Below, piece by piece: positions 24,427 to 32,742 of a DNA stretch of 42,808 bases. This DNA is from an uncultured Candidatus Melainabacteria bacterium (GTDB lineage Bacteria; Cyanobacteriota; Vampirovibrionia; Gastranaerophilales; Gastranaerophilaceae). The translations under genes and the position numbers were made by a program. The notes below the pieces were generated by a model. That model made no database searches and had not been told where the DNA came from. It worked only from the letters and a program-made list of their open reading frames with translations. Position 1 is the stretch's first letter. Each line of letters begins with the position of its first letter. The DNA lies in assembly GCA_934717855.1 (NCBI GenBank), contig CAKUZI010000014.1:1-42808 (forward strand), given 5' to 3'.

Positions 24427-25716
24427 TTATAAGGTTATCGGCCAATAATAATCAACTAAATACGACGAAGCATCCATCGGATGCGACAAAAACTTTAATT
24501 CTTTTGATTGCTTAATTTGCTGATAGGTCGGAATATCAATTTTAGAAGAACCCTCTTTATATTTCAAATTATAAATATTATAAAGAAGTTTTTCGCATTT
24601 TGGATCGACAAAAAGACAAATTTCACCGTTTGCAGAACGAACTTTTGAATTAAACGCCATAATTCTGTTTTTTATTGGAGGATTAAATGCTTTTATCTGA
24701 ATTTCAACATCATAACCGTACTGCAAAAGTTTTTTCTTAATAATTACGTAATTTGTATATTCGCTCGTACAACTTCTATTATCTCCGGACGCATCGCCGT
24801 TTACTATAACTTTTGCCTTATGGTTTGGATATCTTCGATGAAATTCATCACAAGCTTTAGCAGTAGTTGTATTTTCCATTGCGATTTCGTCAAAATAAAA
24901 AACTTTGTCATCAGTTTTGTGTGCAAACACCCAACACATCGGATCAACGTTAAAATCACACGAAATATGTAAATCCATTTCCGGCTGATAGGCAATTTCT
25001 TTTACATTTGCATCAGTAAAATCTTTAATAACAAGCCCGTTATTGTATTCACCATTTTCTGCCAATACGAAAATTTTGTAATACTGTTCATCATACAACT
25101 TTTTCAACTCATCACAAAAACCGTCAGGCAAGTAAATATTTTGTGTAGTAGGCGCTGTAATTAGTCGATAATTTGGTGCAGCTTTTTCAACAAATGTTTT
25201 ATAAACCCAGCCCCTTTGCATTTCTGGGTTTGTGTGCCCAAAAATTCTGTACGTAAAATTTTTCCAAGTAGCCTTAATTCTTTGGCGCATACGTCCTAAA
25301 AGCATTTTAAACGTATCATACGGAATATCTGACATTTCCTCAATTTCGACAAAACCAAGGTTTAATGATTTTAATTTATTTGGCTCATCAAAGTGTCTAA
25401 ATAGAATTTCAGAACCGTTTTTGAACGTTAATTTTTGAAGAGAAGACGACCAGTCATAATCTTTTCCTTCTGCAAATCCAAAATTGTCAAGATGTTCAAA
25501 ATAAGTCTGCAAAGTCGTATCTCGAACAAGAGTGTACGTTTGCGCCCCAACTAGCCCTCTTATCCCCGGAAATTTTAAAGCTAATAAAATCCCGAGCAAA
25601 GATCCTGCAAAAGTTTTTCCAGAGCCATAACCTCCCTGATATACAGCCACGTCAAGAGAATAATCGTGCGGAATTTCTAAAAAATTCCGCTGTGCTTTCA
25701 ACAATTTATACAACAT
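24427..25716 (-). CDS. terL: Phage terminase large subunit
   Basis: TerL is the packaging motor with an N-terminal ATPase and a C-terminal nuclease. In the 429 residues the Walker A motif is GGYGSGKT at 28-35, the Walker B-like segment is LGFVEIEEMSD, and the RNase H-like nuclease aspartates lie in ISCDFNVDPMCW, VIVNGDASGDN and SHPMDASSYLVD. The start is MLYKLL, with GAGG seven bases upstream; an in-frame ATG ten codons earlier lies in the tail of a terminator. A truncated 5' copy lies at 26453-26766. Confidence 0.93.
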   Translation of the reverse strand: MLYKLLKAQRNFLEIPHDYSLDVAVYQGGYGSGKTFAGSLLGILLALKFPGIRGLVGAQTYTLVRDTTLQTYFEHLDNFGFAEGKDYDWSSSLQKLTFKNGSEILFRHFDEPNKLKSLNLGFVEIEEMSDIPYDTFKMLLGRMRQRIKATWKNFTYRIFGHTNPEMQRGWVYKTFVEKAAPNYRLITAPTTQNIYLPDGFCDELKKLYDEQYYKIFVLAENGEYNNGLVIKDFTDANVKEIAYQPEMDLHISCDFNVDPMCWVFAHKTDDKVFYFDEIAMENTTTAKACDEFHRRYPNHKAKVIVNGDASGDNRSCTSEYTNYVIIKKKLLQYGYDVEIQIKAFNPPIKNRIMAFNSKVRSANGEICLFVDPKCEKLLYNIYNLKYKEGSSKIDIPTYQQIKQSKELKFLSHPMDASSYLVDYYWPITL

Positions 25717-25747
25717 AAAACTTTCCTCTATTTCCTTTATTTGCATT

Positions 25748-25778
25748 AAAACAAAAACCGCTTTTATTAAGCGGTTTT
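25748..25778 (-). terminator. Intrinsic terminator between the secreted-protein gene and terL
   Basis: A ten-pair stem AAAACCGCTT/AAGCGGTTTT with a five-base loop is followed on the minus strand by TTTTTGTTTT. terL starts about 32 bases later with no room for a normal promoter, so terL would depend on read-through. Confidence 0.8.
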
Positions 25779-25813
25779 AATCAAATATACTTTTTAATTA
25801 TTCTTGATTATGT

Positions 25814-26278
25814 TTATTTTTTTATATTAACTGTAATACTATAAATATCTCTATAATCATTTGCTCCAACAGAAATACCAATATTATCATGTTTCTGATA
25901 TCCCAAATAAACAGAAAACATAATACTTTCTTCATTCATCCCATCATAAAAAGGAATTGGCTTCACCGATAATATTACATCCTTTACAATACTGTCATAA
26001 TAATCATTCTGATAAACTGAATGCTTCATCTCAGTAATATCGCCATCTTTAGACACCACGAAATAATAACTTGCTCCCCAACCTCTACGATGGTATTTGT
26101 TTTTCATTTTTGCTTTAAACGCTTTTTTTAGCAACTCTGCGTAATCTTCACAATACCCCCAATGTATTGGAGAGTTTTCCTTGGTTACTGAAATCCCCAT
26201 ACCACGTGGTGGAAGTTCTTCTGCAAATACAGTTAACGGGAACAACAAGAATAGTAATAAAATAATTAGTTTCTTCAT
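25814..26278 (-). CDS. Secreted 154-residue protein, copy A
   Basis: A signal peptide (MKKLIILLLFLLFPLTVFA, cleavage before EE) precedes a mature domain with YAELLKKAFKAKM, FVVSKDGDITEMK, YYDSIVKDVILSVKPIPFY and a C-terminal strand pattern. This resembles TonB/TolA C-terminal-like folds. The first 68 residues equal copy B (27699-28163); residues 69-100 differ clearly. It lies between portal and terL, an odd place for a secreted protein and typical of phage cargo genes. The function is unknown. Confidence 0.75.
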   Translation of the reverse strand: MKKLIILLLFLLFPLTVFAEELPPRGMGISVTKENSPIHWGYCEDYAELLKKAFKAKMKNKYHRRGWGASYYFVVSKDGDITEMKHSVYQNDYYDSIVKDVILSVKPIPFYDGMNEESIMFSVYLGYQKHDNIGISVGANDYRDIYSITVNIKK

Positions 26279-26341
26279 TCTTTAATTCTATCAAAAACTA
26301 GCCATTTGTATATAATACTTTTGACTATTTTTTATTTATCA

Positions 26342-26445
26342 TTCAACAAAAAATTGTTTGCATTTTCAATCCCATACTGTTCAAGTGCAAATCTAAAACA
26401 TTCAAGCCAGTCGATTTTTTCTTCAACTTCCGGAACTTGTGCAAA
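26342..26445 (-). pseudogene. Portal gene 3' fragment (duplication remnant)
   Basis: About 104 bases match the last 34 codons of the intact portal gene (stop at 28217) before the sequence jumps to terL. It is too short to be functional. Confidence 0.88.
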
Positions 26446-26452
26446 CAAGTTT

Positions 26453-26766
26453 AAAATTTCAGAACCGTTTTTGAACGTTAATTTTTGGAGAGAAGACGAC
26501 CAGTCATAATCTTTTCCTTCTGCAAATCCAAAATTTTCAAGATGTTCAAAATAAGTTTGTAAAGTCGTATCTCAAACAAGAGTGTACGTTTGCGCCCCAA
26601 CTAGCCCTCTTATTCCCGGGAATTTTAAAGCTAATAAAATTCCGAGCAAAGATCCTGCAAAAGTTTTTCCAGAGCCATAACCTCCCTGATATACAGCCAC
26701 ATCAAGAGAATAATCGTGTGGAATTTCTAAAAAATTCCGCTGTGCTTTTAGCAATTTATATAACAT
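26453..26766 (-). pseudogene. Truncated terL 5' copy with internal stop
   Basis: It matches the first ~105 codons of terL, including Walker A, starting MLYKLLKAQRNF. A C-to-T change turns the Arg codon after QTYTLV into TGA, and the copy ends at the duplication junction. It has decayed while the full terL remains intact. Confidence 0.9.
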
Positions 26767-26783
26767 AAACCTCTCCACTAATT

Positions 26784-27617
26784 CTATTTTTTTATTGGAA
26801 CATGATTTCCGTTAATTGTAACCCATTTAAAGTTTTCAGAACTTATATTATTTTGAGTAAGTCTTTTATCAATCTCTTTTTCATAAACCCTAAATAAGTC
26901 AGACGGCATTTCTCCTATTTCTTTTCGACTTATTCTTTTTTCTGAAATTTTATCAATGAATACTGGGTGAGTTTTCTTATAATAATTTACTGGCACTGCA
27001 TTATTACAATCACCCATACGATTAATACTGTGTGCTTGAATTGAACCAAATGGAGTTTTAGACATGAATTGATTTTGCGTACTTGGCGTGATATATGTTT
27101 CACCAACATTGGCTCTGAGTTTTGAAACGGGATCATGTGCATCTCGATAGTTAAGAATTTGACCATCAGAAATTTTTGACATATCAATGTGCTTTTTACT
27201 TATTCCATAAGCATTAAATGTTACAATTTTAAACCCTTTTTCAATCCCAACTTTTGTTGCTTCCGTTCCACCTTCAGAATGTCCGATTAATATTGTATTT
27301 TCATGCTTTAAGCCCTGAGTTCGTTGCATTTTTTCTACAAAATCTTTTGCTTTTTGTATTTGCCCACTATCTCCTGTTGTAGCCATCTGAATATTTGCTA
27401 CATGATCTTTATAATTCCACTTATCAGTTCCAACAAAACATAATGCATATTTTCCATCTTTTTCATACAAAATTCCTTTAAAATTTGTACCTTTGTCATA
27501 TTCTCCATCAACTTTTGTCCAGCCATTTGATGTAACAGATCCATTTTTCATTTTAACCATTTTATTGGCTTCTGAACATAAAATTTTATAAGCATTTGCA
27601 TTAATTTTTCTCTCCAT
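26784..27617 (-). CDS. Lipase-like alpha/beta hydrolase, phage cargo
   Basis: The 277-residue protein has LCFVGTDKWNYKDHVANIQM (oxyanion-side strand typical of class 3 lipase-like folds), the nucleophile elbow ILIGHSEGGTEA with the GxSxG serine, a later DPVSKL aspartate and an AHSINRM histidine. These fit a Ser-Asp-His triad of the DUF2974/lipase_3 type. The C-terminal FKWVTINGNHVPIKK resembles a short tail seen on phage head-associated proteins. The start follows GGAAGTAAAG. It is present only in duplication unit B, suggesting gain or loss as a cassette. The substrate is unknown. Confidence 0.7.
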   Translation of the reverse strand: MERKINANAYKILCSEANKMVKMKNGSVTSNGWTKVDGEYDKGTNFKGILYEKDGKYALCFVGTDKWNYKDHVANIQMATTGDSGQIQKAKDFVEKMQRTQGLKHENTILIGHSEGGTEATKVGIEKGFKIVTFNAYGISKKHIDMSKISDGQILNYRDAHDPVSKLRANVGETYITPSTQNQFMSKTPFGSIQAHSINRMGDCNNAVPVNYYKKTHPVFIDKISEKRISRKEIGEMPSDLFRVYEKEIDKRLTQNNISSENFKWVTINGNHVPIKK

Positions 27618-27637
27618 CTTTACTTCCTTTCTTTGCA

Positions 27638-27669
27638 TTAAAACAAAACCGCTTTTATTAAGCGGTTTT
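27638..27669 (-). terminator. Intrinsic terminator, duplicate copy
   Basis: Same AAAACCGCTT/AAGCGGTTTT stem as at 25754-25778, followed by TGTTTTAATG on the minus strand. It lies just before the lipase-like gene. Confidence 0.78.
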
Positions 27670-27698
27670 AATTAAATATACTTCTTTACTATTCATAA

Positions 27699-28163
27699 TT
27701 ACTTTTTCAAATCAACATCTATTGAATAAATATCTCGATAAGCATTCGCCCCAACAGAAATCTCAATATTATCATGTTTCTGATATCCTAAATAAACTGA
27801 AAACATAATACTTTCTTCATTCATTCCTTCATAAAAAGGAATTGGTTTTACTGATAATATTATATCCTTTACAATACTATCAAAATAATTATTTTGATAT
27901 ATTGTTTCCCTCATGTCAACAATATCACCATTTCGAGTTATAACAAAATCATAACACGTTCCCCAACCTCTACGATGGTATTTATTTTTCATTTTTGCTT
28001 TAAACGCTTTTTTTAGCAACTCTGCGTAATCTTCACAATACCCCCAATGTATTGGAGAGTTTTCCTTGGTTACTGAAATCCCCATACCACGTGGTGGAAG
28101 TTCTTCTGCAAATACAGTTAACGGGAACAACAAGAATAGTAATAAAATAATTAGTTTCTTCAT
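27699..28163 (-). CDS. Secreted 154-residue protein, copy B
   Basis: It has the same signal peptide and first 68 residues as copy A. The middle segment (FVITRNGDIVDMRETIYQNN) and the last residues (IDVDLKK) are diverged, while KPIPFYEGMNEESIMFSVYL is kept. The pattern of identical ends and a changed middle suggests selection or gene conversion after duplication. It follows the portal gene by about 50 bases. The function is unknown. Confidence 0.75.
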   Translation of the reverse strand: MKKLIILLLFLLFPLTVFAEELPPRGMGISVTKENSPIHWGYCEDYAELLKKAFKAKMKNKYHRRGWGTCYDFVITRNGDIVDMRETIYQNNYFDSIVKDIILSVKPIPFYEGMNEESIMFSVYLGYQKHDNIEISVGANAYRDIYSIDVDLKK

Positions 28164-28216
28164 TCTTTAATTCTATCAAAAACTAGCCATTTGTATATAA
28201 TACTTTTGACTATTTT

Positions 28217-29869
28217 TTATTTATCATTCAACAAAAAATTGTTTGCATTTTCAATCCCATACTGTTCAAGTGCAAATCTAAAACATTCAAGCCAGTCGAT
28301 TTTTTCTTCAACTTCCGGAACTTGTGCAAATGATTTGACAACTTCAAACAATTCTTTCAATCGTAATTTCCTTTCAAATGAAGCTTTTCTATCTCCATAA
28401 CGATAAACATAGTTTGCATTTCTAACATCATCGTCAATTTCTAAAAAGCTTGTTTTCCCCCTATCATTAACACCTATTAATTCTTTTCCGAGTTTAAAAT
28501 AAGAAATAATCTCCGCTGTTTTTTCAACCATCGGAACAATTATTTTTCTATTTATTGAGTCTAAAATCATATTTAATCGAGCTTCCTGTCCGCTTACAGA
28601 ATAATTTAATTCGGTAGCAGTTCTTTGAACTGATTGAATATTTCCGGACATGTTTTTAAAAATTCCGGTAGCGCTTTCAATTGTTGATTTAAAATAATTT
28701 AAGAAATCCCAACCAACCATAGCTTTATCGAATGATAGAGGTGTAGGAGCTTGTGGCATAAGCGCAGAATCATATTCAATAATTTTACCTGGTTTAACTT
28801 CTTGTTGTCCTTTAAAACAACCTTTTGGTGCAAGATAAGGTGGGTTCATCATAAGAGCAAGAGCATCTATTTGTTTGTTTAAAATAGTTGATGCAATATT
28901 GTTTAAAATCAAAGCGACTCTGAGAGGGGAAATTCCTCTGCCTGTTTGAGGTGCTTCAATAATATTTGCGTGAATAAAAGGATTTATAACGAACGGATTA
29001 CTTTCAAACCTGATTATTTCTTGTCTTCCTGCAATTACAACGAGCCAATTTTTCAATAAAGTTCCATCTGCTAATTCAATATCGCCCCAAAATTCCAGAA
29101 CCTCAACTTTCTTTCCATCAACTGCTTTGTCATTATTGTTTTTGTATTTTTTTCCTGCCACCACTCCTTTCAATTTTTCAAATTTTTCGTTACTCAAAAA
29201 ATTATTTGACTTGTCTGAATATATTTCATCAAGGCTCAAGTAAGTTCTGTAAATTTTGGCGCATTTATCCCAATTTTCGCTATTATATTTATCAAACACA
29301 AAATCTTCTGACTTAATATGTCGAATTTTCGCATTATCATAAGTTACTTTTTCATCCAAGACAAAGCCTCGTTTTTCCGGGAACAAAAGTTGTTCTTCAA
29401 AAGTTTGAGCTCGTCTGGTTGATTTAATCTTTGTCTCCCAACCTACAAAAAGTGTACTTTCTCCGGTTTCAATAATTCCATCTATAATTTTTTCCATCTC
29501 GTTTTCAATATTCATTTGCTCAAACGTATTTACAAGCATTGCTTTTTGTCTATTCGCAAAGCTCTGCGTTTGCGGAGTTGTCCCGGAAACATCAAACATC
29601 GCATCAGGATGAGAATACAAATTTTCACTGATGTGAGATTTTAAAGTTTGTGCCAATTCATAAATATCTGGAAGTTCGACCATATTGTCCCATCCATTTA
29701 CTTTTGGAATATCTGAGCTGTAAATCGCATCTCGTACGAGTTTGATATCTGCTAATTGAGAAGCTCTTTCATCATTAAACCTATCAAATTTTTCAGAAAC
29801 ACTTCCCACTAAAAACTTTTCATCGGTTTCATCTATATTTTGTAATAAATTTTCTGTTTCTATTTTCAT
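28217..29869 (-). CDS. Phage portal protein, P22-like
   Basis: The portal forms the dodecameric DNA gate of the head. In 550 residues I see features of the P22-type portal family: ERASQLADIKLVRDAIYSSD, VELPDIYELAQTLKSHI, GRGISPLRVALILNNIASTI and SVSGQEARLNMILDSI. The gene overlaps the acetyltransferase by 41 bases, with AAAGGG six bases before the ATG. Placement between the small and large terminase genes supports the call. Confidence 0.85.
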   Translation of the reverse strand: MKIETENLLQNIDETDEKFLVGSVSEKFDRFNDERASQLADIKLVRDAIYSSDIPKVNGWDNMVELPDIYELAQTLKSHISENLYSHPDAMFDVSGTTPQTQSFANRQKAMLVNTFEQMNIENEMEKIIDGIIETGESTLFVGWETKIKSTRRAQTFEEQLLFPEKRGFVLDEKVTYDNAKIRHIKSEDFVFDKYNSENWDKCAKIYRTYLSLDEIYSDKSNNFLSNEKFEKLKGVVAGKKYKNNNDKAVDGKKVEVLEFWGDIELADGTLLKNWLVVIAGRQEIIRFESNPFVINPFIHANIIEAPQTGRGISPLRVALILNNIASTILNKQIDALALMMNPPYLAPKGCFKGQQEVKPGKIIEYDSALMPQAPTPLSFDKAMVGWDFLNYFKSTIESATGIFKNMSGNIQSVQRTATELNYSVSGQEARLNMILDSINRKIIVPMVEKTAEIISYFKLGKELIGVNDRGKTSFLEIDDDVRNANYVYRYGDRKASFERKLRLKELFEVVKSFAQVPEVEEKIDWLECFRFALEQYGIENANNFLLNDK

Positions 29870-30371
29870 TTTTTACCCTTTCTTTAAAAATCGAATAAAT
29901 TTCAATATCCTGCAAATCTCCGCCACGTATTGTTTCCCTTTTTAACAAAGCCTCTTTCACAAACCCAGAGTATTTTAGTAAAGTTTTAACCCTAAAATTG
30001 TCAGGGAACACAAGTGCTTTAATTTTTTCAAACTTATAAACTTCAAAAACAAATTTTAGAAAAGCAATTGCGCATTTTTTTGTGTAATCTCCCCAAAATT
30101 TTTTATCAAAACAAGTTGTTAATTCTGCACTGTGACTAGTTTTGGTATCTCCAATAATATTATCCAAAAATACAAACCCGCTAACGCTATCTCCCTCTAC
30201 AATTACCCAAAAATATGGAGAGGTTCTAATAATAAGTTGTAAAAAATTTGAGACATAATTTTCGTCAAAAACACCAAAATCGTCATTTAAGTATTTTGAA
30301 TATTTTTTGTATAAAAATAAAGCCTGCTCAAAATAAGCAGGTTTTTCAAAAGGTTGCACAAAATTAGCCAT
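29829..30371 (-). CDS. GNAT-like acetyltransferase in phage cluster
   Basis: The 180-residue protein has a GNAT-like core: FWVIVEGDSVSGFVFLDNI, an ELTTCFDKKFWGDYTKKCAIAF segment for acetyl-CoA binding, and ALVFPDNFRVKTLLKYSGFV as in RimJ/RimL-type enzymes. Similar proteins recur beside portal genes in podoviruses with uncertain targets. The start overlaps the previous stop (TAATG). The target is unknown. Confidence 0.7.
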   Translation of the reverse strand: MANFVQPFEKPAYFEQALFLYKKYSKYLNDDFGVFDENYVSNFLQLIIRTSPYFWVIVEGDSVSGFVFLDNIIGDTKTSHSAELTTCFDKKFWGDYTKKCAIAFLKFVFEVYKFEKIKALVFPDNFRVKTLLKYSGFVKEALLKRETIRGGDLQDIEIYSIFKERVKNENRNRKFITKYR

Positions 30372-30721
30372 TAAAACTCAGCTTTCTCAAATTTTATATA
30401 AGCATCATCAATCGTAAATGCACTTAGTTCGCCTTTCAGCATTTTTTCTCGAATATTAATTTGTAAGCCGATTAATGCCTCTGCTTGAATTCCATTGATA
30501 AAGGTTTCGCAACCGGTATTTCGGTTAAAATATCTAAAAGTTGCATATTTTGAAAAAATTTTATCTTTAGGCAAATTTTTTATTTCCGTCAAAATTTGTT
30601 TTTCAGGTTTTTCTTTTGACTTTTTTAAATCTTCCATAAACTCTTTTTCAATCTTCATTTTTATTAAATCTTCCAAAGAAGCATTGTTCAAAAGCAATGC
30701 CTCTGCATCATTATTTTTCAT
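30371..30721 (-). CDS. Unknown 116-residue phage protein
   Basis: MKNNDAEALLLNNASLEDLI is followed by a charged helical region (KEFMEDLKKSKEKPEKQ) and a compact C-terminus with FRYFNRNTGCETFINGIQAE. AAAGGAAATACC sets the start; the frame is open 14 codons upstream. Its place between TerS and the acetyltransferase suggests a packaging accessory, which is only inference. Confidence 0.7.
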   Translation of the reverse strand: MKNNDAEALLLNNASLEDLIKMKIEKEFMEDLKKSKEKPEKQILTEIKNLPKDKIFSKYATFRYFNRNTGCETFINGIQAEALIGLQINIREKMLKGELSAFTIDDAYIKFEKAEF

Positions 30722-30743
30722 GGTATTTCCTTTCTTAAAACTT

Positions 30744-31178
30744 TTAAATTTTTTCATCATCAAGGTTTGAGATTGTAATAATTTTTGCCTGACTTACTTC
30801 CGGTTCTTCCTGTTTCGTATTAAATCCTAGATATTTACATAAATTTTCCAAAGCTTTCAATCCCGCTGAAGTATCACGAAGTTTTTTCTTACCGGTATAA
30901 CCGCCCTCTTTATCTAATATTTCTTCTTCCTCTAACGAAAATTCAGCTATTTGAAGAAACTTTTGGATTACATAACCTTTGTTAACTCTTAACGAAAAAA
31001 TTTGTTGTTTTAACTGTCTTTTTATTTCTTTAATAATATATTCATTATTTAAAAGAGTAGAAGCCGTCTCTGCCAAATCTTTAGATTTATATCCTGCAAT
31101 TTTAGCAGATCGTTCTCCATCAAGGCTTTTTATGTACTCTTTTACAAAAATCATTTGTTGTTTTGTTAGTTTATTCAT
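30744..31178 (-). CDS. Phage terminase small subunit
   Basis: The 144-residue protein begins LTKQQMIFVKEYIKSLDGER and AKIAGYKSKDLAETASTLLNN, the helix-turn-helix pattern of Terminase_2-type small subunits (LTxKQxxFVxEY...AGY...LL). It recognises pac or cos DNA for TerL. A central acidic helix and a less conserved tail follow. It is probably the first gene of the lower half of the cluster; a promoter candidate lies just upstream. Confidence 0.85.
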   Translation of the reverse strand: MNKLTKQQMIFVKEYIKSLDGERSAKIAGYKSKDLAETASTLLNNEYIIKEIKRQLKQQIFSLRVNKGYVIQKFLQIAEFSLEEEEILDKEGGYTGKKKLRDTSAGLKALENLCKYLGFNTKQEEPEVSQAKIITISNLDDEKI

Positions 31179-31208
31179 AGTTTTAATCTTTTAATTATTT
31201 AGATTTCG

Positions 31209-31224
31209 TTACATTTCTTTGTAT
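31209..31224 (-). promoter_or_regulatory. Possible degenerate regulator box before terS
   Basis: On the minus strand ATACAA-N4-ATGTAA is followed by TAAATAAT as a -10 at the same spacing as the other boxes. One half-site is degenerate, so this is a weak member of the set. Confidence 0.3.
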
Positions 31225-31227
31225 TAT

Positions 31228-31256
31228 TTGATATTTATTGAAAAAAATTGTATAAT
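31228..31256 (+). promoter_or_regulatory. Strong sigma-70 promoter against the phage genes
   Basis: TTGATA (31228-31233), 17 bases, TATAAT (31251-31256), on the plus strand inside the phage cluster where every gene is on the minus strand. Confidence 0.75.
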
Positions 31257-31262
31257 AGTCAT

Positions 31263-31332
31263 GCTATTTATATTTCGGCTAGTGTAAATCTTAACAGGAG
31301 GGGAAATGAAATTTAAACTTCCTGTTTTTTTT
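31263..31332 (+). ncRNA. Short terminated transcript or 20-residue leader peptide
   Basis: After the promoter the predicted RNA runs about 70 bases to a terminator (stem AACAGGA 31293-31299 with TCCTGTT 31320-31326, then eight Ts). The stem holds a strong AGGAGG site and the loop holds an ATG (31306). A 20-codon frame from that ATG, MKFKLPVFFVDKIYFYSKMA, runs past the terminator to 31368. It may be an sRNA, or a switch in which ribosome binding and termination compete. Confidence 0.5.
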
Positions 31333-31396
31333 GTGGACAAAATTTACTTTTACTCTAAAATGGCTTAAAACAAATCTACTATTATACTATTTTCAA

Positions 31397-32035
31397 CTAT
31401 CTTCTAAACATCTTTACCGTTGGGTATTCGTCAATAGTTTCAGCGACTTTTGATCTTAAATTAGCCAATGCATCTTTATACATACTAAACCAATAGTTAA
31501 AACGGGCATGCTGAGGATTCCCTTTTAATCTCATACAAGTTCCATACACAAGAATTGGCTCTACAAACGGCAATGGGATTAAAGAGGAATCTTTTTCTTC
31601 TTGCAACTGAAATTTTTCTTGCCCATTTATATCTTTTGCACAGTTTTTTGTGTAGTACAAAATTTCTACATCTTTATCTTGATTAAAAATAGGAAGCAAA
31701 ATCTTATCATCAAACAAGCTATACGTATTTTGAGGTTGAGAATTTGTAAAAAACGTTTCATAATTTGGGTTATATTCATATTTTTCCACTCCTATAATTA
31801 ACGAATTAATTTTTCCATTAATGGTATTTTCAAGCTCTCCCGTATTTTTTTTAAGTAATAATTTTTCTTTGCGTAATAAAAAATTCCACTTATCTAATGA
31901 ACAAATTTCAGAATTTATTATATTTATAATATTTTTTAATTTTTTATGCTCATTTTTAGTTAATTCCGAAAAAGAATTAACTTGTTTATAATTAAGTTCA
32001 ACAAGACATTTATTTATAATTTCAAGATAATTCAT
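31397..32035 (-). CDS. Probable phage head-tail connector/tail accessory protein
   Basis: The 212-residue protein starts MNYLEIINKCLVELNYKQVN, has a central region with SLFDDKILLPIFNQDKDVEI and a C-terminal block FNYWFSMYKDALANLRSKVAE. This pattern resembles adaptor proteins of podoviruses (P22 gp4 / T7 gp11 type), which also follow scaffold and coat genes. AGAAAGGAAAATTAAATA precedes the ATG. Assignment is by pattern and place. Confidence 0.55.
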   Translation of the reverse strand: MNYLEIINKCLVELNYKQVNSFSELTKNEHKKLKNIINIINSEICSLDKWNFLLRKEKLLLKKNTGELENTINGKINSLIIGVEKYEYNPNYETFFTNSQPQNTYSLFDDKILLPIFNQDKDVEILYYTKNCAKDINGQEKFQLQEEKDSSLIPLPFVEPILVYGTCMRLKGNPQHARFNYWFSMYKDALANLRSKVAETIDEYPTVKMFRR

Positions 32036-32060
32036 TATTTAATTTTCCTTTCTCTTTCAA

Positions 32061-32089
32061 GAGAGAACAGGCAAAAAGCCCATTCTCTC
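32061..32089 (-). other. Intercistronic hairpin without T tract
   Basis: GAGAGAA...TTCTCTC with an inner GGC/GCC pair, between the scaffold and connector genes. No T run follows on the minus strand, so it looks like an mRNA processing or stability hairpin. Confidence 0.5.
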
Positions 32090-32108
32090 ACAAAAGATTT
32101 GAATATTG

Positions 32109-32729
32109 CTATTTTATAAGACCTTTTTTAAGCTGATCCATAATTGCACGTTCATGCTTAGCAAATTCTTTTCCACTCATTTTGCCGATTTGTTCACGAG
32201 TAAAGACCAAATTTTTTACCCCTGCAGAAGTATTATTTTGAGCATTTGCTCTCAATTTTTGCTTTGCAGTTTCGTTCTCATTATTTAACGCCTTTTCGTG
32301 CTCTTGTTTTTCTAAATATCTTTGTACTGCAGAATTTTCAATTAATTCTACAAGTGCAGAAATTTTAGAAATTTCATCTTCATCAAAATCGACATCTAAA
32401 TTTTTTAAATAATCATAAACATCAATTCTGCCGTTTCTGTTAAAGAATTCTGGCATAACTGCGTGTTTTGCGTGAGCAGTATTTTCTTGAATTTGAGTTT
32501 GCGGAGTTAAGACGGATGTGTACTTCTCAAACGCCTTTTGAGTTACAAAATTCATTAAATTCTGTCCTTGTTCTTGTGTCATAACTCCGGATTGTACAAG
32601 ATTATTAATTGTATTTATGTCATTTACAGCCATTTGTTTGTATTTTTCAGCATCACTCGGCTGTTTTTCGAATGTCGAAGTTTGTTGTTCGGCATTAGAT
32701 GAAATATTTTCGATATTTTCTTTATCCAT
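32109..32729 (-). CDS. Probable phage scaffolding protein
   Basis: The 206-residue protein is charged, Gln/Asn/Glu-rich and mostly helical. It has a disordered-looking start (ISSNAEQQTSTFEKQPSDAE), a coiled region (ALVELIENSAVQRYLEKQEH) and a basic helical C-terminus (AKHERAIMDQLKKGLIK), the usual form of P22-type scaffolds that bind coat through a basic C-terminal helix. The place just after coat supports it. Confidence 0.65.
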   Translation of the reverse strand: MDKENIENISSNAEQQTSTFEKQPSDAEKYKQMAVNDINTINNLVQSGVMTQEQGQNLMNFVTQKAFEKYTSVLTPQTQIQENTAHAKHAVMPEFFNRNGRIDVYDYLKNLDVDFDEDEISKISALVELIENSAVQRYLEKQEHEKALNNENETAKQKLRANAQNNTSAGVKNLVFTREQIGKMSGKEFAKHERAIMDQLKKGLIK

Positions 32730-32742
32730 AGATGTTTCCTTT

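Larger units (their letters stand above)
25402..26445 (-). repeat. Tandem duplication, unit A (terL 5' end to portal 3' end)
   Basis: From within terL through the terminator and the 154-residue gene to a portal 3' fragment, this unit is nearly identical to 26453-28330, except that the other unit has about 825 extra bases (the lipase-like gene). The novel junction between portal and terL sequence lies at 26446-26452. Confidence 0.88.
26453..28330 (-). repeat. Tandem duplication, unit B (with lipase-like insert)
   Basis: Second unit of the duplication, from the terL fragment to the 3' end of the intact portal gene. Corresponding points are 1050 bases apart at the terL starts and 1875 bases apart at the portal stops, so this unit carries about 825 bases more, the lipase-like gene. 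Confidence 0.88.
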
